DNA of 64,000 nt, from positions 2,278,454 through 2,342,453 of the forward strand of contig NZ_JAAOZF010000001.1 of assembly GCF_011759705.1 (NCBI RefSeq), read 5' to 3'. Within the stretch, counting starts at the first letter, position 1, and each line of letters begins with the position of its first letter. A program made the position numbers and the translations under genes. The notes under the pieces were generated by a model. That model worked only from the letters and a program-made list of their open reading frames with translations, did no database searches and was not told the DNA's origin. The DNA is from Microbacterium ulmi. Lineage in GTDB: Bacteria > Actinomycetota > Actinomycetes > Actinomycetales > Microbacteriaceae. Of the stretch, positions 35,918 through 43,897 are shown piece by piece.

Positions 35918-36622
35918 TCAGCCCTCCGCGTCGTGGTCGGTCGCCAGCAGCTCGGCGAGAACGTCCAGGACCTCTTCTGCGCCGTCGCCGTCCGCCGTGA
36001 GCGTGACGTAGTCGCCCTGCTCGATCCCGAGCGAGATGACGCCGAGGATGCTCGCCGCGTTCACAGGGCTGCCGGCATCCTTCGCGATCGTGATCGGGAT
36101 GCCGGCATCCTTCGCAGCCGCCGCGAAGAGCTTCGCGGGGCGCGCGTGCAGGCCGTGGGATGAGCCGATGCGCACCGTGCGTGTCGTGGGGGGCATGTCG
36201 AGGTCCTCTCTGTCTGACGTTGCGTGTCGCCTGCCTCCAGCGTCGTCGCCTGCGGCGTGTTCGTCTAGAGCGGTGACGAGCGGTGCAGTGCCGCCCGCGG
36301 CCGGAAGGTTCCCCCCGGAGCCTCCGACCGCGTCGCGGACGAGCGCGAGCGTCCGCGTGCCGTCCAGATCCTGGAAGATGTCGGACGGCAGCAGCACCAC
36401 CGTCGTCCCTCGGAAGGCCGCGTCGCGTTCGATGCGATCGAGCGCATGCGCGAGGTGCGGTCCCACGAGGACGACGTCGGCGGCATCGAGGTCTATCGGC
36501 AGCGACAGCTCGGTGCCGGCGAAGGCGGAGTAGTCGAGGCCGCGCTCGTGCGCCGCCCGTCGCACGCGCTGCGCGACGAACGTGCTGGACGCGCCTGCGC
36601 CGCAGACCACGAGAATCCTCAT
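35918..36622 (-). CDS. In-frame ORF: PTS EIIB (lactose/cellobiose type) followed by HPr
   Basis: One open frame of 234 codons with two PTS domains. Residues 1-105 resemble EIIB of the lactose/chitobiose class (ILVVCGAGASSTFVAQ with the phosphorylatable Cys at 6, then ADVVLVGPHLAHAL). After a low-complexity linker (about 106-142) comes a complete HPr: SSHGLHARPAKLF near 155-167 with the active-site His, and SPVNAASILGVI around the Ser-46 position. There is no stop between them. An ATG at 36196 with GAGAGGACC upstream could start HPr alone (92 residues), so a fusion, two products, or both are possible. ATG 36622 follows GAGGAGG. Confidence 0.85.
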   Translation of the reverse strand: MRILVVCGAGASSTFVAQRVRRAAHERGLDYSAFAGTELSLPIDLDAADVVLVGPHLAHALDRIERDAAFRGTTVVLLPSDIFQDLDGTRTLALVRDAVGGSGGNLPAAGGTAPLVTALDEHAAGDDAGGRRHATSDREDLDMPPTTRTVRIGSSHGLHARPAKLFAAAAKDAGIPITIAKDAGSPVNAASILGVISLGIEQGDYVTLTADGDGAEEVLDVLAELLATDHDAEG

Positions 36623-36643
36623 CGACCCCGCCTCCTCACCGCC

Positions 36644-36672
36644 ATTCTTGTGAAAACGCTGAGAGGCGACAA
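36644..36672 (-). promoter_or_regulatory. Promoter of the mannitol PTS operon
   Basis: On the minus strand TTGTCG (36672-36667), 17-bp spacer and AAGAAT (36649-36644), then GAGGAGG and the IIB start. The weak -35 fits a promoter that needs the activator encoded divergently. Confidence 0.5.
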
Positions 36673-36737
36673 CCAGGTCTGCTTCCGCCCCCGCGGAATG
36701 ATGCATGCGCTTCGGCGCCGGCGGGCGGTCGCCGTGG

Positions 36738-36749
36738 TTGACTGGTCAA
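36738..36749. promoter_or_regulatory. Inverted repeat between the mannitol operon and its activator gene
   Basis: TTGAC-TG-GTCAA, 66 bp upstream of the operon -35 and 35 bp before the activator start. It is AT-richer than its surroundings and is a candidate binding site for MtlR or for autoregulation. Confidence 0.4.
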
Positions 36750-36783
36750 ATACGTGCGACGGCGCGCGCACCAGAGGAGGATC

Positions 36784-38706
36784 GTGACCAGGGCACGCCA
36801 GGATCGTGTGCTCGCGCTCCTCGTGCGCGAGAACGACTGGGTCACGGCAGCGACTCTCGCCGACGTGCTCGGGGTGACGCCGCGCAGCATCCGCACGTAC
36901 GTCACTGCGGTCAACGCACGCGTCGCCGCGGGCGTCGCGATCGAGTCGGGCCCCCTCGGGTACCGCGCCGGCACGGAGGCGGCGTCCGCGCAGCGTGCAG
37001 CGACGGCGACGGATGCCGGAACCCCCCGCGACCGGCTGCACACCCTCGTGCGGCTGCTCCTCGACTCGCCCGACGGCATCGACGTCTTCGAGGCGGCCGA
37101 CGCCCTGCACGTGAGCTCGGCGACCCTCGATGCCGATCTCGCGCGCGTGCGCGGTCTTCTCGGCGGCACGGAGCTGACCCTCGAGCGGTCTTCGTCACGT
37201 GCGCGGCTGCGCGGCACCGAGATGGCGCAGCGGCGCCTGCTGAGCCGGCTCGCGCACGACGAGATGGACGCGGGGTCGTTCGATCTCGTCGCTCTTCGCC
37301 GCACCCTCGGCACGGGCTCGATCGGGGCCCGCGCGTTCGGACCGTTCAAGTCCGATCTCGTGGGGGAGCTCGGAGCGCTGGGCTACTACGTCAACGAGTA
37401 CGGCATCTCCGACGTCGTCATGCACATCGCGATCGCGGCCGACCGCGTCGCTCGCGACCGGGGGCTCGGCGCCGCCGTGGGCGACACGAAGCCCGCGCAG
37501 GCGGAGATCGTCGGCATTCTCGCGCGGCTCACGGCGGAGCACCTCGGCGTGCGGCTCGGCGCTGGCGACCTGCAGCATCTCGCGACGCTCGTCCTGACGC
37601 GCGTCGTCGCCCCGGGGGCCTCGCCCGCGGCGGCCGCGCGAGAGCGGCTCGACCCCGACATCGAGGTCGTCGTGCGCGAGGTCGTGGGGCTTGCGGCATC
37701 CGAGTTCCTCGTCGACCTCGTGCACGAGGACTTCATCCTGCGCCTCGCCCTCCACGTGCAGAACCTCGTGCAGCGGGCGCGCGCGCAGGCGTGGTCGCGC
37801 AACCCGCTGACGCGCTCCCTCAAGTCGACCTACCCGATGATCTTCGAGGTCGCCGTGTTCATCGCGTCCGGGCTGCAGGAGCGCCTCGGCATCCCGATCC
37901 TCGACGACGAGATCGCCTACATCGCGATGCACGTCGGCGGACGCCTCGAACGCAGCCGCCGCGCCGACCAGCTGCTGACGGCGACCATCGTCTGCCCCGG
38001 CTACTACGAGCTGCACGAACTGCTGCGCTCTTCGGTGGACCGGTCGCTCGGCCAGGCGATCGAGGTCGTCGGCGTCGAGACGCGCGTCGACCCCGACTGG
38101 GGCTCGATCGACTCGGATCTCGTGCTCACGACGATCGACCCCGCCGTCGCGGGCGACCGGATCGTGCGGATCCAGCCGTTCCTGACGGATGCCGACGTCG
38201 AGCGGGTCCAGCAGGCCGCCGCGCGGATCCGCCGGACGCGGCGCCTCGCGCGGCTGCGCGCCGAGCTCGAGCGGTACTTCGCGCCGGACGCGTTCGTGCG
38301 AGGCCTCGACGGGCTGACGGAGGATGCCGTCATCCGGCGTCTGGGCGCGCTCCTTGTCGCGCGCGGCGTCATCGACGACGACTACGTCGAGCGTGCGATC
38401 GAGCGCGAGCAGCTGTCGTCGACGGCGTTCACGGACGCCCTCGCCGTGCCGCATGCGCTCGGCATGACCGCGACCCGGACCGAGATCGCGATCGGGATCG
38501 CGGAGCCGTCGATCCCCTGGGGCGAGGGGCGCGTGCAGGTCGTCGCGCTCGTGGCGTTCTCCGAGGCCGACCGCGAGGCGTTCCAGACGGTGTTCGAGCA
38601 GTTCGTCGAGGTGTTCAGCGAGCGCGACAGCGTGCAGCGGATCGTCCGCCGCGGCACGGGGTTCGCGGCGTTCCTCGACGAGCTCGTCGCCGTCGTCGAC
38701 GGCTGA
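36784..38706 (+). CDS. mtlR: BglG/MtlR-type PTS-controlled transcription activator
   Basis: Probable activator of the mannitol operon, 640 residues. Domains in order: helix-turn-helix (ATLADVLGVTPRSIRTYVTA, about 20-40), a second HTH-like part to about 140, two PTS-regulated domains (about 190-290 and 295-400) with histidines for phosphorylation (VMHIAIAADRV; IAYIAMHVGGRLERS), an EIIB-like domain near 400-475 (TIVCPGYYELHELL, Cys present) and an EIIA-2 domain near 490-638 (DALAVPHALGM, phosphorylatable His). GTG 36784 sits only 3 bp after AGGAGG; GTG 36754 in the same frame is an alternative. Divergent from the operon it should control. Confidence 0.88.
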   Translation: MTRARQDRVLALLVRENDWVTAATLADVLGVTPRSIRTYVTAVNARVAAGVAIESGPLGYRAGTEAASAQRAATATDAGTPRDRLHTLVRLLLDSPDGIDVFEAADALHVSSATLDADLARVRGLLGGTELTLERSSSRARLRGTEMAQRRLLSRLAHDEMDAGSFDLVALRRTLGTGSIGARAFGPFKSDLVGELGALGYYVNEYGISDVVMHIAIAADRVARDRGLGAAVGDTKPAQAEIVGILARLTAEHLGVRLGAGDLQHLATLVLTRVVAPGASPAAAARERLDPDIEVVVREVVGLAASEFLVDLVHEDFILRLALHVQNLVQRARAQAWSRNPLTRSLKSTYPMIFEVAVFIASGLQERLGIPILDDEIAYIAMHVGGRLERSRRADQLLTATIVCPGYYELHELLRSSVDRSLGQAIEVVGVETRVDPDWGSIDSDLVLTTIDPAVAGDRIVRIQPFLTDADVERVQQAAARIRRTRRLARLRAELERYFAPDAFVRGLDGLTEDAVIRRLGALLVARGVIDDDYVERAIEREQLSSTAFTDALAVPHALGMTATRTEIAIGIAEPSIPWGEGRVQVVALVAFSEADREAFQTVFEQFVEVFSERDSVQRIVRRGTGFAAFLDELVAVVDG

Positions 38707-38832
38707 GCCGCGTCCTCGGGTGGCGCCGAATCGCGAAAGTGTCGCATGTTGCCGCGTCGGCAGCGGGGATACGGCGATTCGTGAGACATCGAGGCGCCGC
38801 ACGACGGCGCGAGACGGATGTCGCGGCGTCCG

Positions 38833-39417
38833 TCAGCCGCGGGCGAGGCGCTCCTCGAGGCCGCGCCGGGCGGCAGGCCACTCGTGCGGGAGGAGCGAGA
38901 ACACGACGGTGTCGCGCAGCGAGCCGTCGGGGCCGATGCGGTGGTTGCGCAGGACGCCGTCCTGCTTCGCGCCGAGCCGTGCGATCGCGGCGCGCGACTG
39001 GCGGTTGTGCCAGTGCGTGCGGAACTCGACGGCGACCGCGTCGCACTCCTCGAACGCATGCGTCAGCAGAAGGAGCTTGGATGCCGTGTTCACGGCGGTG
39101 CGCTGCGCCTCGACCGAGATCCAGGTGTGGCCGATCTCGACGTGCCGGTTCGGCTGGTCGATGTTGCAGAACGTCGTCTCGCCGACGACGCCGCCCGTCT
39201 CGAGATCGCGGATCGCCCACGGGTTCATCGCGCCGGCATCGCGCCACGCGAGGCGCTGGGCGATGTCGGCCGCGACCGTCGTGGGGGTGGGCACGGAGGT
39301 GTACCACGCGTGCTCGAGGCCTGCGGTCGCCGCGGCGAGGCCGGCGGCATGGTCGACCGAGAGGGGCTCGAGCAGGACGTGGGCGTTCTCGAGGACGACG
39401 GGTTCTGTCAGCAGCAC
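38833..39417 (-). CDS. GNAT family N-acetyltransferase
   Basis: 194-residue acetyltransferase of the RimJ/RimL type: VVLENAHVLLEPLSVDHAAG start, VEIGHTWISVEAQRTAVNTA near 93-112, and AVEFRTHWHNRQSRAAIARLG near 134-154 with the following GAKQDG. GTG 39417 lies 6 nt after TAGGCT, thus likely leaderless. Substrate unknown. The preceding 126 bp (38707-38832) hold no recognisable signal. Confidence 0.85.
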   Translation of the reverse strand: MLLTEPVVLENAHVLLEPLSVDHAAGLAAATAGLEHAWYTSVPTPTTVAADIAQRLAWRDAGAMNPWAIRDLETGGVVGETTFCNIDQPNRHVEIGHTWISVEAQRTAVNTASKLLLLTHAFEECDAVAVEFRTHWHNRQSRAAIARLGAKQDGVLRNHRIGPDGSLRDTVVFSLLPHEWPAARRGLEERLARG

Positions 39418-39423
39418 CGTACG

Positions 39424-39429
39424 AGCCTA
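39424..39429 (-). promoter_or_regulatory. -10 box for the leaderless GNAT gene
   Basis: TAGGCT on the minus strand, 6 nt before GTG 39417. Confidence 0.45.
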
Positions 39430-39542
39430 CGATCCGGCGCGGCATCCGTCCGTCGCGCGACCGCCCGGCGGCGCGGCATCCGTCCTCGCCCGCCCGCCCG
39501 GAGTGCGGCACCGTCCCGTCCCGTGTTCGCCCGGAACGCCGC

Positions 39543-41240
39543 TCACTCGAGCTCGTCGAGGAGCGCCCGCACGCCCTCGGCGGCGGCCCGGAGACGCTCA
39601 TCCGCGTCGTCTGCCGAGTCGCCGCGGACATCGAGGTAGACCTTGAGCTTCGGCTCGGTGCCGCTCGGGCGGACGACGACGCGCGAGCCGTCGTCGAGCC
39701 AGAAGCGCAGGACATCGCCCGGCGGCAGCTCGTCGGCTCCTTCGAGCAGGTCGTCGACTTGCGACACCGCGACCTCTCCGATGCGCTCGGGATGCCGTGC
39801 CCGCAGCGCGCCCATGATCCTGCCGATGACGGAGAGATCGTCGACGCGCACCGAGATCTGATCGCTCGCGAAGAACCCGAACGTGCTCTCGAACTCCGCG
39901 ACGAGGTCGGAGACCGACGCGCCCCGCCCGCGCGCCTCCGCGACGAGTCCGAGCATGGCGACGGCTGCCGAGACCCCGTCCTTGTCGCGCACCGTCTCGG
40001 GGTTGACGAGGTATCCGAGCGCCTCCTCGAACCCGAAGACGAGCCCGGGCGCCCGCGAGATCCACTTGAAGCCGGTCAGGGTCGCGTGGAAGTCGAGGCC
40101 ATAGTGCCGTGCGACGACCTCGAGCGCCGGGGACGACACGAGGGAGCATGCGAGCGACCCGCCGGGCTCGAACCCGCGCTCGGTCGCCCGGCGCGCGGCG
40201 CGCCACCCCAGGAGAAGCCCCGTCTGGTTCCCCGTGAGCCTGCGCCACCCGCCTTCGACGGCGTCGTCGGGGATCGCGACGGCGAGGCGATCGGCATCCG
40301 GGTCGTTCGCGATGACGAGGTCGGCGCCCGCGTCGCGCGCTGCCGCGAACGCGAGGTCCATGGCCCCCGGCTCCTCGGGGTTGGGGAACGAGACGGTGGG
40401 GAACGCGCCGTCAGGCTCGATCTGCTCCGACACGAGCGTCGGCGCAGGGTAGCCCGCGACCTCGAGGATGCGCGAGAGGGTCTCCCAGCCGACGCCGTGC
40501 ATCGCCGTGTAGACCCACTTCAGATCGGCCGCGCCCTCGGGCGCGGGGGCGATGGCGGCCGTCTCGTCGATGTACGCGTCGATGAGCGACTCGGGGGCGA
40601 TCTCGTAGCCGAGCAAGCGCGGGAGCGCCGCGACGTCTCCGGCGTCTGCGATGCGCTGGATGTGCGCCGCGATCTCGGCATCCGCCGGCGACACGATCTG
40701 CGAGCCGTCGTCCGCACCACCGAGGTACACCTTGTACCCGTTGTCATTGGGCGGATTGTGGGATGCCGTCACCATGACTCCCGCGGCGGCCCCGAGGTGC
40801 CTCACGGCGAAGGCGAGCACGGGCGTCGGCAGCAGCCGCGGCATGAGCACGGCACGAAGACCCGCGCCGGCGAACAGCTCCGCCGAGTCCCGTGCGAAGA
40901 CGTCGGAGTTGCGGCGCCCGTCGTATCCCACGACGACGAGGGGCGCGTGCAGCGGGTCGGCAGCGGCATCCGTCCCCGCCCTCTCGAGCACGTACGCCGC
41001 GAGCCCCGCAGCGGCCTGCGCGACGAGCACGCGGTTCATGCGGGTGCTGCCGGCACCGAGCTCGCCGCGCAGGCCCGCCGTGCCGAACGCGAGCCGGCCG
41101 GCGAACCGTTCGTCGAGGTCGGCCGCGGCATCCGCGTCGCCCGCCTCGGCGCGCTCGATGAGCTCGCGCAGCTCGGCGCGGGTCTCGGCATCCGGATCCT
41201 GCGCGAGCCATGCGTGCGCCAGCTCGATCGCGGTGCTCAC
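39543..41240 (-). CDS. Phosphohexomutase/phosphopentomutase of the alpha-D-phosphohexomutase family
   Basis: 565-residue four-domain mutase. The phosphoserine loop is VMVTASHNPPNDNGYKVYLG near 140-159; the metal-binding loop is VIANDPDADRLAVAIP near 302-317; GFEEALGYL near 395 contacts the sugar; and RPSGTEPKLKVY near 528 binds phosphate. GTG 41240 overlaps the stop of the purine nucleoside phosphorylase gene (GTGA). That coupling, and the same deoD-pmmB order in Mycobacterium, suggests that the enzyme converts ribose 1-phosphate to ribose 5-phosphate as well as, or rather than, acting on mannose phosphate. Confidence 0.88.
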   Translation of the reverse strand: MSTAIELAHAWLAQDPDAETRAELRELIERAEAGDADAAADLDERFAGRLAFGTAGLRGELGAGSTRMNRVLVAQAAAGLAAYVLERAGTDAAADPLHAPLVVVGYDGRRNSDVFARDSAELFAGAGLRAVLMPRLLPTPVLAFAVRHLGAAAGVMVTASHNPPNDNGYKVYLGGADDGSQIVSPADAEIAAHIQRIADAGDVAALPRLLGYEIAPESLIDAYIDETAAIAPAPEGAADLKWVYTAMHGVGWETLSRILEVAGYPAPTLVSEQIEPDGAFPTVSFPNPEEPGAMDLAFAAARDAGADLVIANDPDADRLAVAIPDDAVEGGWRRLTGNQTGLLLGWRAARRATERGFEPGGSLACSLVSSPALEVVARHYGLDFHATLTGFKWISRAPGLVFGFEEALGYLVNPETVRDKDGVSAAVAMLGLVAEARGRGASVSDLVAEFESTFGFFASDQISVRVDDLSVIGRIMGALRARHPERIGEVAVSQVDDLLEGADELPPGDVLRFWLDDGSRVVVRPSGTEPKLKVYLDVRGDSADDADERLRAAAEGVRALLDELE

Positions 41241-42070
41241 AGCGCTCCGATCACTCGTGCCAGCAGCGACGCGATGACGGGCTCGGCCTCGCGCCCCGCG
41301 TCGATCACCTCTTGATGACTGAGCGGCGTCGTCTGGATCCCTGCGGCCATGTTGGTCACGAGCGTGAACCCGAGGATCTCCATGCCGGCCTGTCGTGCGG
41401 CGATCGCCTCGAGCGCCGTCGACATGCCCACGATGTGGCCCCCGATCGTCTTGGCCATGCGCACCTCGGCGGGCGTCTCGTACTGCGGACCGCGGAACTG
41501 GCAGTAGACGCCCTCGTCGAGCGTCGGGTCGATCGTCCGCGCGAGGTCGCGCAGCCGCAGCGAGTACAGGTCGGTGAGGTCGATGAACGTCGCGCCCTCG
41601 AGCGGCGAGTCTCCCGTGAGGTTGATGTGGTCGCTGATGAGCACCGGCTGGCCCGGCTTCCACGTCGTCTTGATGCCCCCTGCGCCGTTGGTCAGCACCA
41701 TGACCTTCGCGCCGGCCGCCGCGGCCGTCCGCACGCTGTGCACGACGCGCCGGACGCCGTGACCCTCGTAGTAGTGCGTGCGCGCCCCGATGGCGAGCAC
41801 GCGCCTGCCCTTCGGGGTCAGGATGCTGCGCAACGACCCGACGTGACCCTCGAGCGCGGGGCTGCTGAACCCCGTGACCTCGGTCGCAGGGATCGTCGCC
41901 GTCGTCTGGCCGATGATCTCGGCGGCCCTGCCCCAGCCGCTGCCGAGCGTGAGAGCGATGTCGTGGCGGTCGACCCCCGTGAGCCTCGCGATGTCGTCGG
42001 CGGCCTCGGCCGCGATCTCGAACGGGTCGGCCGTGGGGTCGTCGAGCGGATTGTCGATGGCGTCTGACAT
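41237..42070 (-). CDS. Purine nucleoside phosphorylase (trimeric class)
   Basis: Cleaves inosine and guanosine with phosphate. 277 residues, the size of the trimeric PNP. ALTLGSGWGRAAEIIGQT near 39-56 binds phosphate, GARTHYYEGHGVRRVVH near 95-111 is the family signature, LTNGAGGI near 124 and GVYCQFRGPQYETPAEVRM near 187-205 form the purine site. ATG 42070 lies 6 nt after TAAGGT. It sits upstream of the mutase and complements the adenosine deaminase encoded at 28.7 kb. Confidence 0.94.
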   Translation of the reverse strand: MSDAIDNPLDDPTADPFEIAAEAADDIARLTGVDRHDIALTLGSGWGRAAEIIGQTTATIPATEVTGFSSPALEGHVGSLRSILTPKGRRVLAIGARTHYYEGHGVRRVVHSVRTAAAAGAKVMVLTNGAGGIKTTWKPGQPVLISDHINLTGDSPLEGATFIDLTDLYSLRLRDLARTIDPTLDEGVYCQFRGPQYETPAEVRMAKTIGGHIVGMSTALEAIAARQAGMEILGFTLVTNMAAGIQTTPLSHQEVIDAGREAEPVIASLLARVIGAL

Positions 42071-42076
42071 GCCCCC

Positions 42077-42082
42077 ACCTTA
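42077..42082 (-). promoter_or_regulatory. -10 box for leaderless purine nucleoside phosphorylase
   Basis: TAAGGT on the minus strand, 6 nt before ATG 42070. Confidence 0.5.
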
Positions 42083-42150
42083 GGGAAGGGGTGCAGTCGA
42101 GGCCAGACGGCGTCATGGCGGTCGTGTCCTTCCCGCCCCCCGCGGCCTGG

Positions 42151-42156
42151 GAGAAT
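42151..42156 (+). promoter_or_regulatory. -10 box for leaderless lpdA-like gene
   Basis: GAGAAT, 6 nt before ATG 42163. Confidence 0.45.
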
Positions 42157-42162
42157 GGAGGC

Positions 42163-43614
42163 ATGTCCGTGAGCTTCGAGCGCACTCAGAGCGTCGCCAT
42201 CCTCGGCGGCGGCCCCGGCGGTTACGAAGCGGCGATCGCCGCCGCGCAACTCGGAGCCGAGGTGACGCTCGTCGAGCGCGCGGGCGTGGGCGGCTCGGCC
42301 GTCATCACCGACGTCGTGCCGTCGAAGTCGCTCATCGCGACCGCCGACGCCGCCGTCGCGATCGCGGGGGCGAGCGAGCTCGGCGTGCAGCTGTTCGCGA
42401 AGGGCAAGGACGGCAAGCCCCTCACGCCCGAGATCGCGATCAACCTGGCCGCCGTCAACAGGCGGCTCCTCTCGCTGGCCCGTCAGCAGTCCGACGACAT
42501 GCGGGCCTCGCTCGTCGAGATGGGCGTGCGCATCATCTCGGGCCACGGCAGGCTCGAGGGCGAGAACGCCGTCGTCGTCTCGACGGGACCCGATGGCACC
42601 GACTTCGATCGCGTCGAGGCCGACACGCTCGTCGTGTCGGTGGGGGCCTCGCCGCGCGAGCTGCCGAGCGCCCGCCCCGACGGCGAGCGGATCCTCACGT
42701 GGACGCAGCTGTACGACATGAAGGCGCTTCCCGAGCACCTCATCGTCGTCGGGTCCGGTGTCACGGGCGCCGAGTTCGCGGGCGCGTACATGAACCTCGG
42801 CGCGAAGGTCACACTCATCTCGAGCCGCGACCAGGTGCTCCCCGGTGAGGATGCCGATGCTGCGGCGGTCCTCGAGAAGGTCTTCAAGCGCGGCGGCATG
42901 ACGGTGCTCTCGAAGTCGCGCGCCGCCAAGGTCGAGCGCATCGGCGACGGCGTCGTCGTGACGCTGTCGGACGGACGCTCGGTCGAAGGCAGCCATTGCC
43001 TCATGGCGGTGGGCTCGATCCCGAACACGCGCGGGATCGGCCTGGAGGAGGCCGGCATCCAGATGACGGATGCCGGACACATCCAGGTCAACCGCGTCGC
43101 GCGCACGTCGGTGCCGAACATCTACGCCGCGGGGGACTGCACGACCTTCGTGCCGCTCGCGTCCGTGGCGTCCATGCAGGGCCGCACGGCCGTGTTCCAC
43201 GCGCTCGGCGACGTCGTGATCCCGCTGGAGCGGGGCCGCATCACGTCGAACATCTTCACGGCGCCCGAGATCGCGACGGTCGGCTGGCAGGAGCACGACG
43301 TCGTCGCGGGCGAGATCAACGGCGTCGTGCACAAGCTGCCGCTCGCGGCCAACCCGCGAGCCAAGATGATGGGCGTCAAGGACGGCTTCGTCAAGCTCAT
43401 CGCGCACCAGAGCTCGGGCACCGTCATCGGCGGCGTCATCGTCGCGCCGCGCGCGTCCGAGCTCATCTATCCCATCGCGATCGCCGTCGAGCGGCGTCTC
43501 ACGGTCGATCAGCTCTCGCGCGTGTTCGCCGTGTACCCCTCGCTGACGGGCAGCATCACGGACGCCGCGCGGGCGATGCACATCGTGGATCGGACGGCCG
43601 TCGCCGACGCCTGA
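42163..43614 (+). CDS. lpdA: NAD(P)H-quinone dehydrogenase, LpdA type (lipoamide dehydrogenase-like without redox disulfide)
   Basis: Flavoprotein of 483 residues with the fold of dihydrolipoamide dehydrogenase: FAD motif VAILGGGPGGYEAAIAAA near 12-29, NAD motif LIVVGSGVTGAEFAGAYMN near 191-209, FAD motif PNIYAAGDCT near 314, and dimerisation domain from about 345. The active-site disulfide CxxxxC is missing: the segment reads VGGSAVITDVVPSKSL, with Ala and Val where the cysteines should be. This matches the Mycobacterium LpdA (Rv3303c) group, which reduces quinones rather than lipoamide. Confidence 0.85.
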   Translation: MSVSFERTQSVAILGGGPGGYEAAIAAAQLGAEVTLVERAGVGGSAVITDVVPSKSLIATADAAVAIAGASELGVQLFAKGKDGKPLTPEIAINLAAVNRRLLSLARQQSDDMRASLVEMGVRIISGHGRLEGENAVVVSTGPDGTDFDRVEADTLVVSVGASPRELPSARPDGERILTWTQLYDMKALPEHLIVVGSGVTGAEFAGAYMNLGAKVTLISSRDQVLPGEDADAAAVLEKVFKRGGMTVLSKSRAAKVERIGDGVVVTLSDGRSVEGSHCLMAVGSIPNTRGIGLEEAGIQMTDAGHIQVNRVARTSVPNIYAAGDCTTFVPLASVASMQGRTAVFHALGDVVIPLERGRITSNIFTAPEIATVGWQEHDVVAGEINGVVHKLPLAANPRAKMMGVKDGFVKLIAHQSSGTVIGGVIVAPRASELIYPIAIAVERRLTVDQLSRVFAVYPSLTGSITDAARAMHIVDRTAVADA

Positions 43615-43622
43615 GTCCGGCC

Positions 43623-43648
43623 TCCACGCCCTCCCGTCGGGCCGTGGA
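43623..43648 (+). terminator. Hairpin after lpdA
   Basis: Stem TCCACG / CGTGGA extended by two more pairs after a mismatch, 8 bp downstream of the stop. Confidence 0.45.
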
Positions 43649-43700
43649 AACCCCATAGCCATGGCCGCTTCGTGACCTCGACCGTGCTGCGGATGGGACG

Positions 43701-43830
43701 TCTGCGGTAGTTCAGTCATGCGTCCGCGGTCGTCCCGTGCGTGCCTCCGCGGTCGTTCTGTCACACGTCCGCGGTCGTTCCGTGCATCCGCTGCGCATTC
43801 ATGTGGCGCGGTTGCATGAAACGACCGCAG
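43701..43830. repeat. 22-23 bp direct repeats with one inverted copy
   Basis: Copies start at 43701 (degenerate), 43723, 43746 and 43768, each with TCCGCGGTCGTTCYGTG-like sequence; an inverted copy lies at 43830-43809 (CTGCGGTCGTTTCATGCAAC), so the last direct copy can pair with it to form a long hairpin. They fill most of the 283-bp spacer between lpdA and the convergent carboxylase gene. No gene is seen there. Confidence 0.65.
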
Positions 43831-43897
43831 TCGCGGGTCGCATCAGCGCGGATGGGGCGCTGTCGAGTGCGCGGGTCGGGTACCGCGCCCGACGGCG

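Noticed and set aside
36705..41315. 1536-codon open frame on the plus strand, and similar very long frames elsewhere (13193-16543 plus, 21440-24313 minus)
   Set aside because: They are rich in Arg, Asp, Gly and Ala without motifs and lie opposite or across several well-supported genes; long chance frames are usual at this GC content.
43701..43830. CRISPR array
   Set aside because: The units abut with no spacers, are degenerate, one is inverted, and no cas gene is near.
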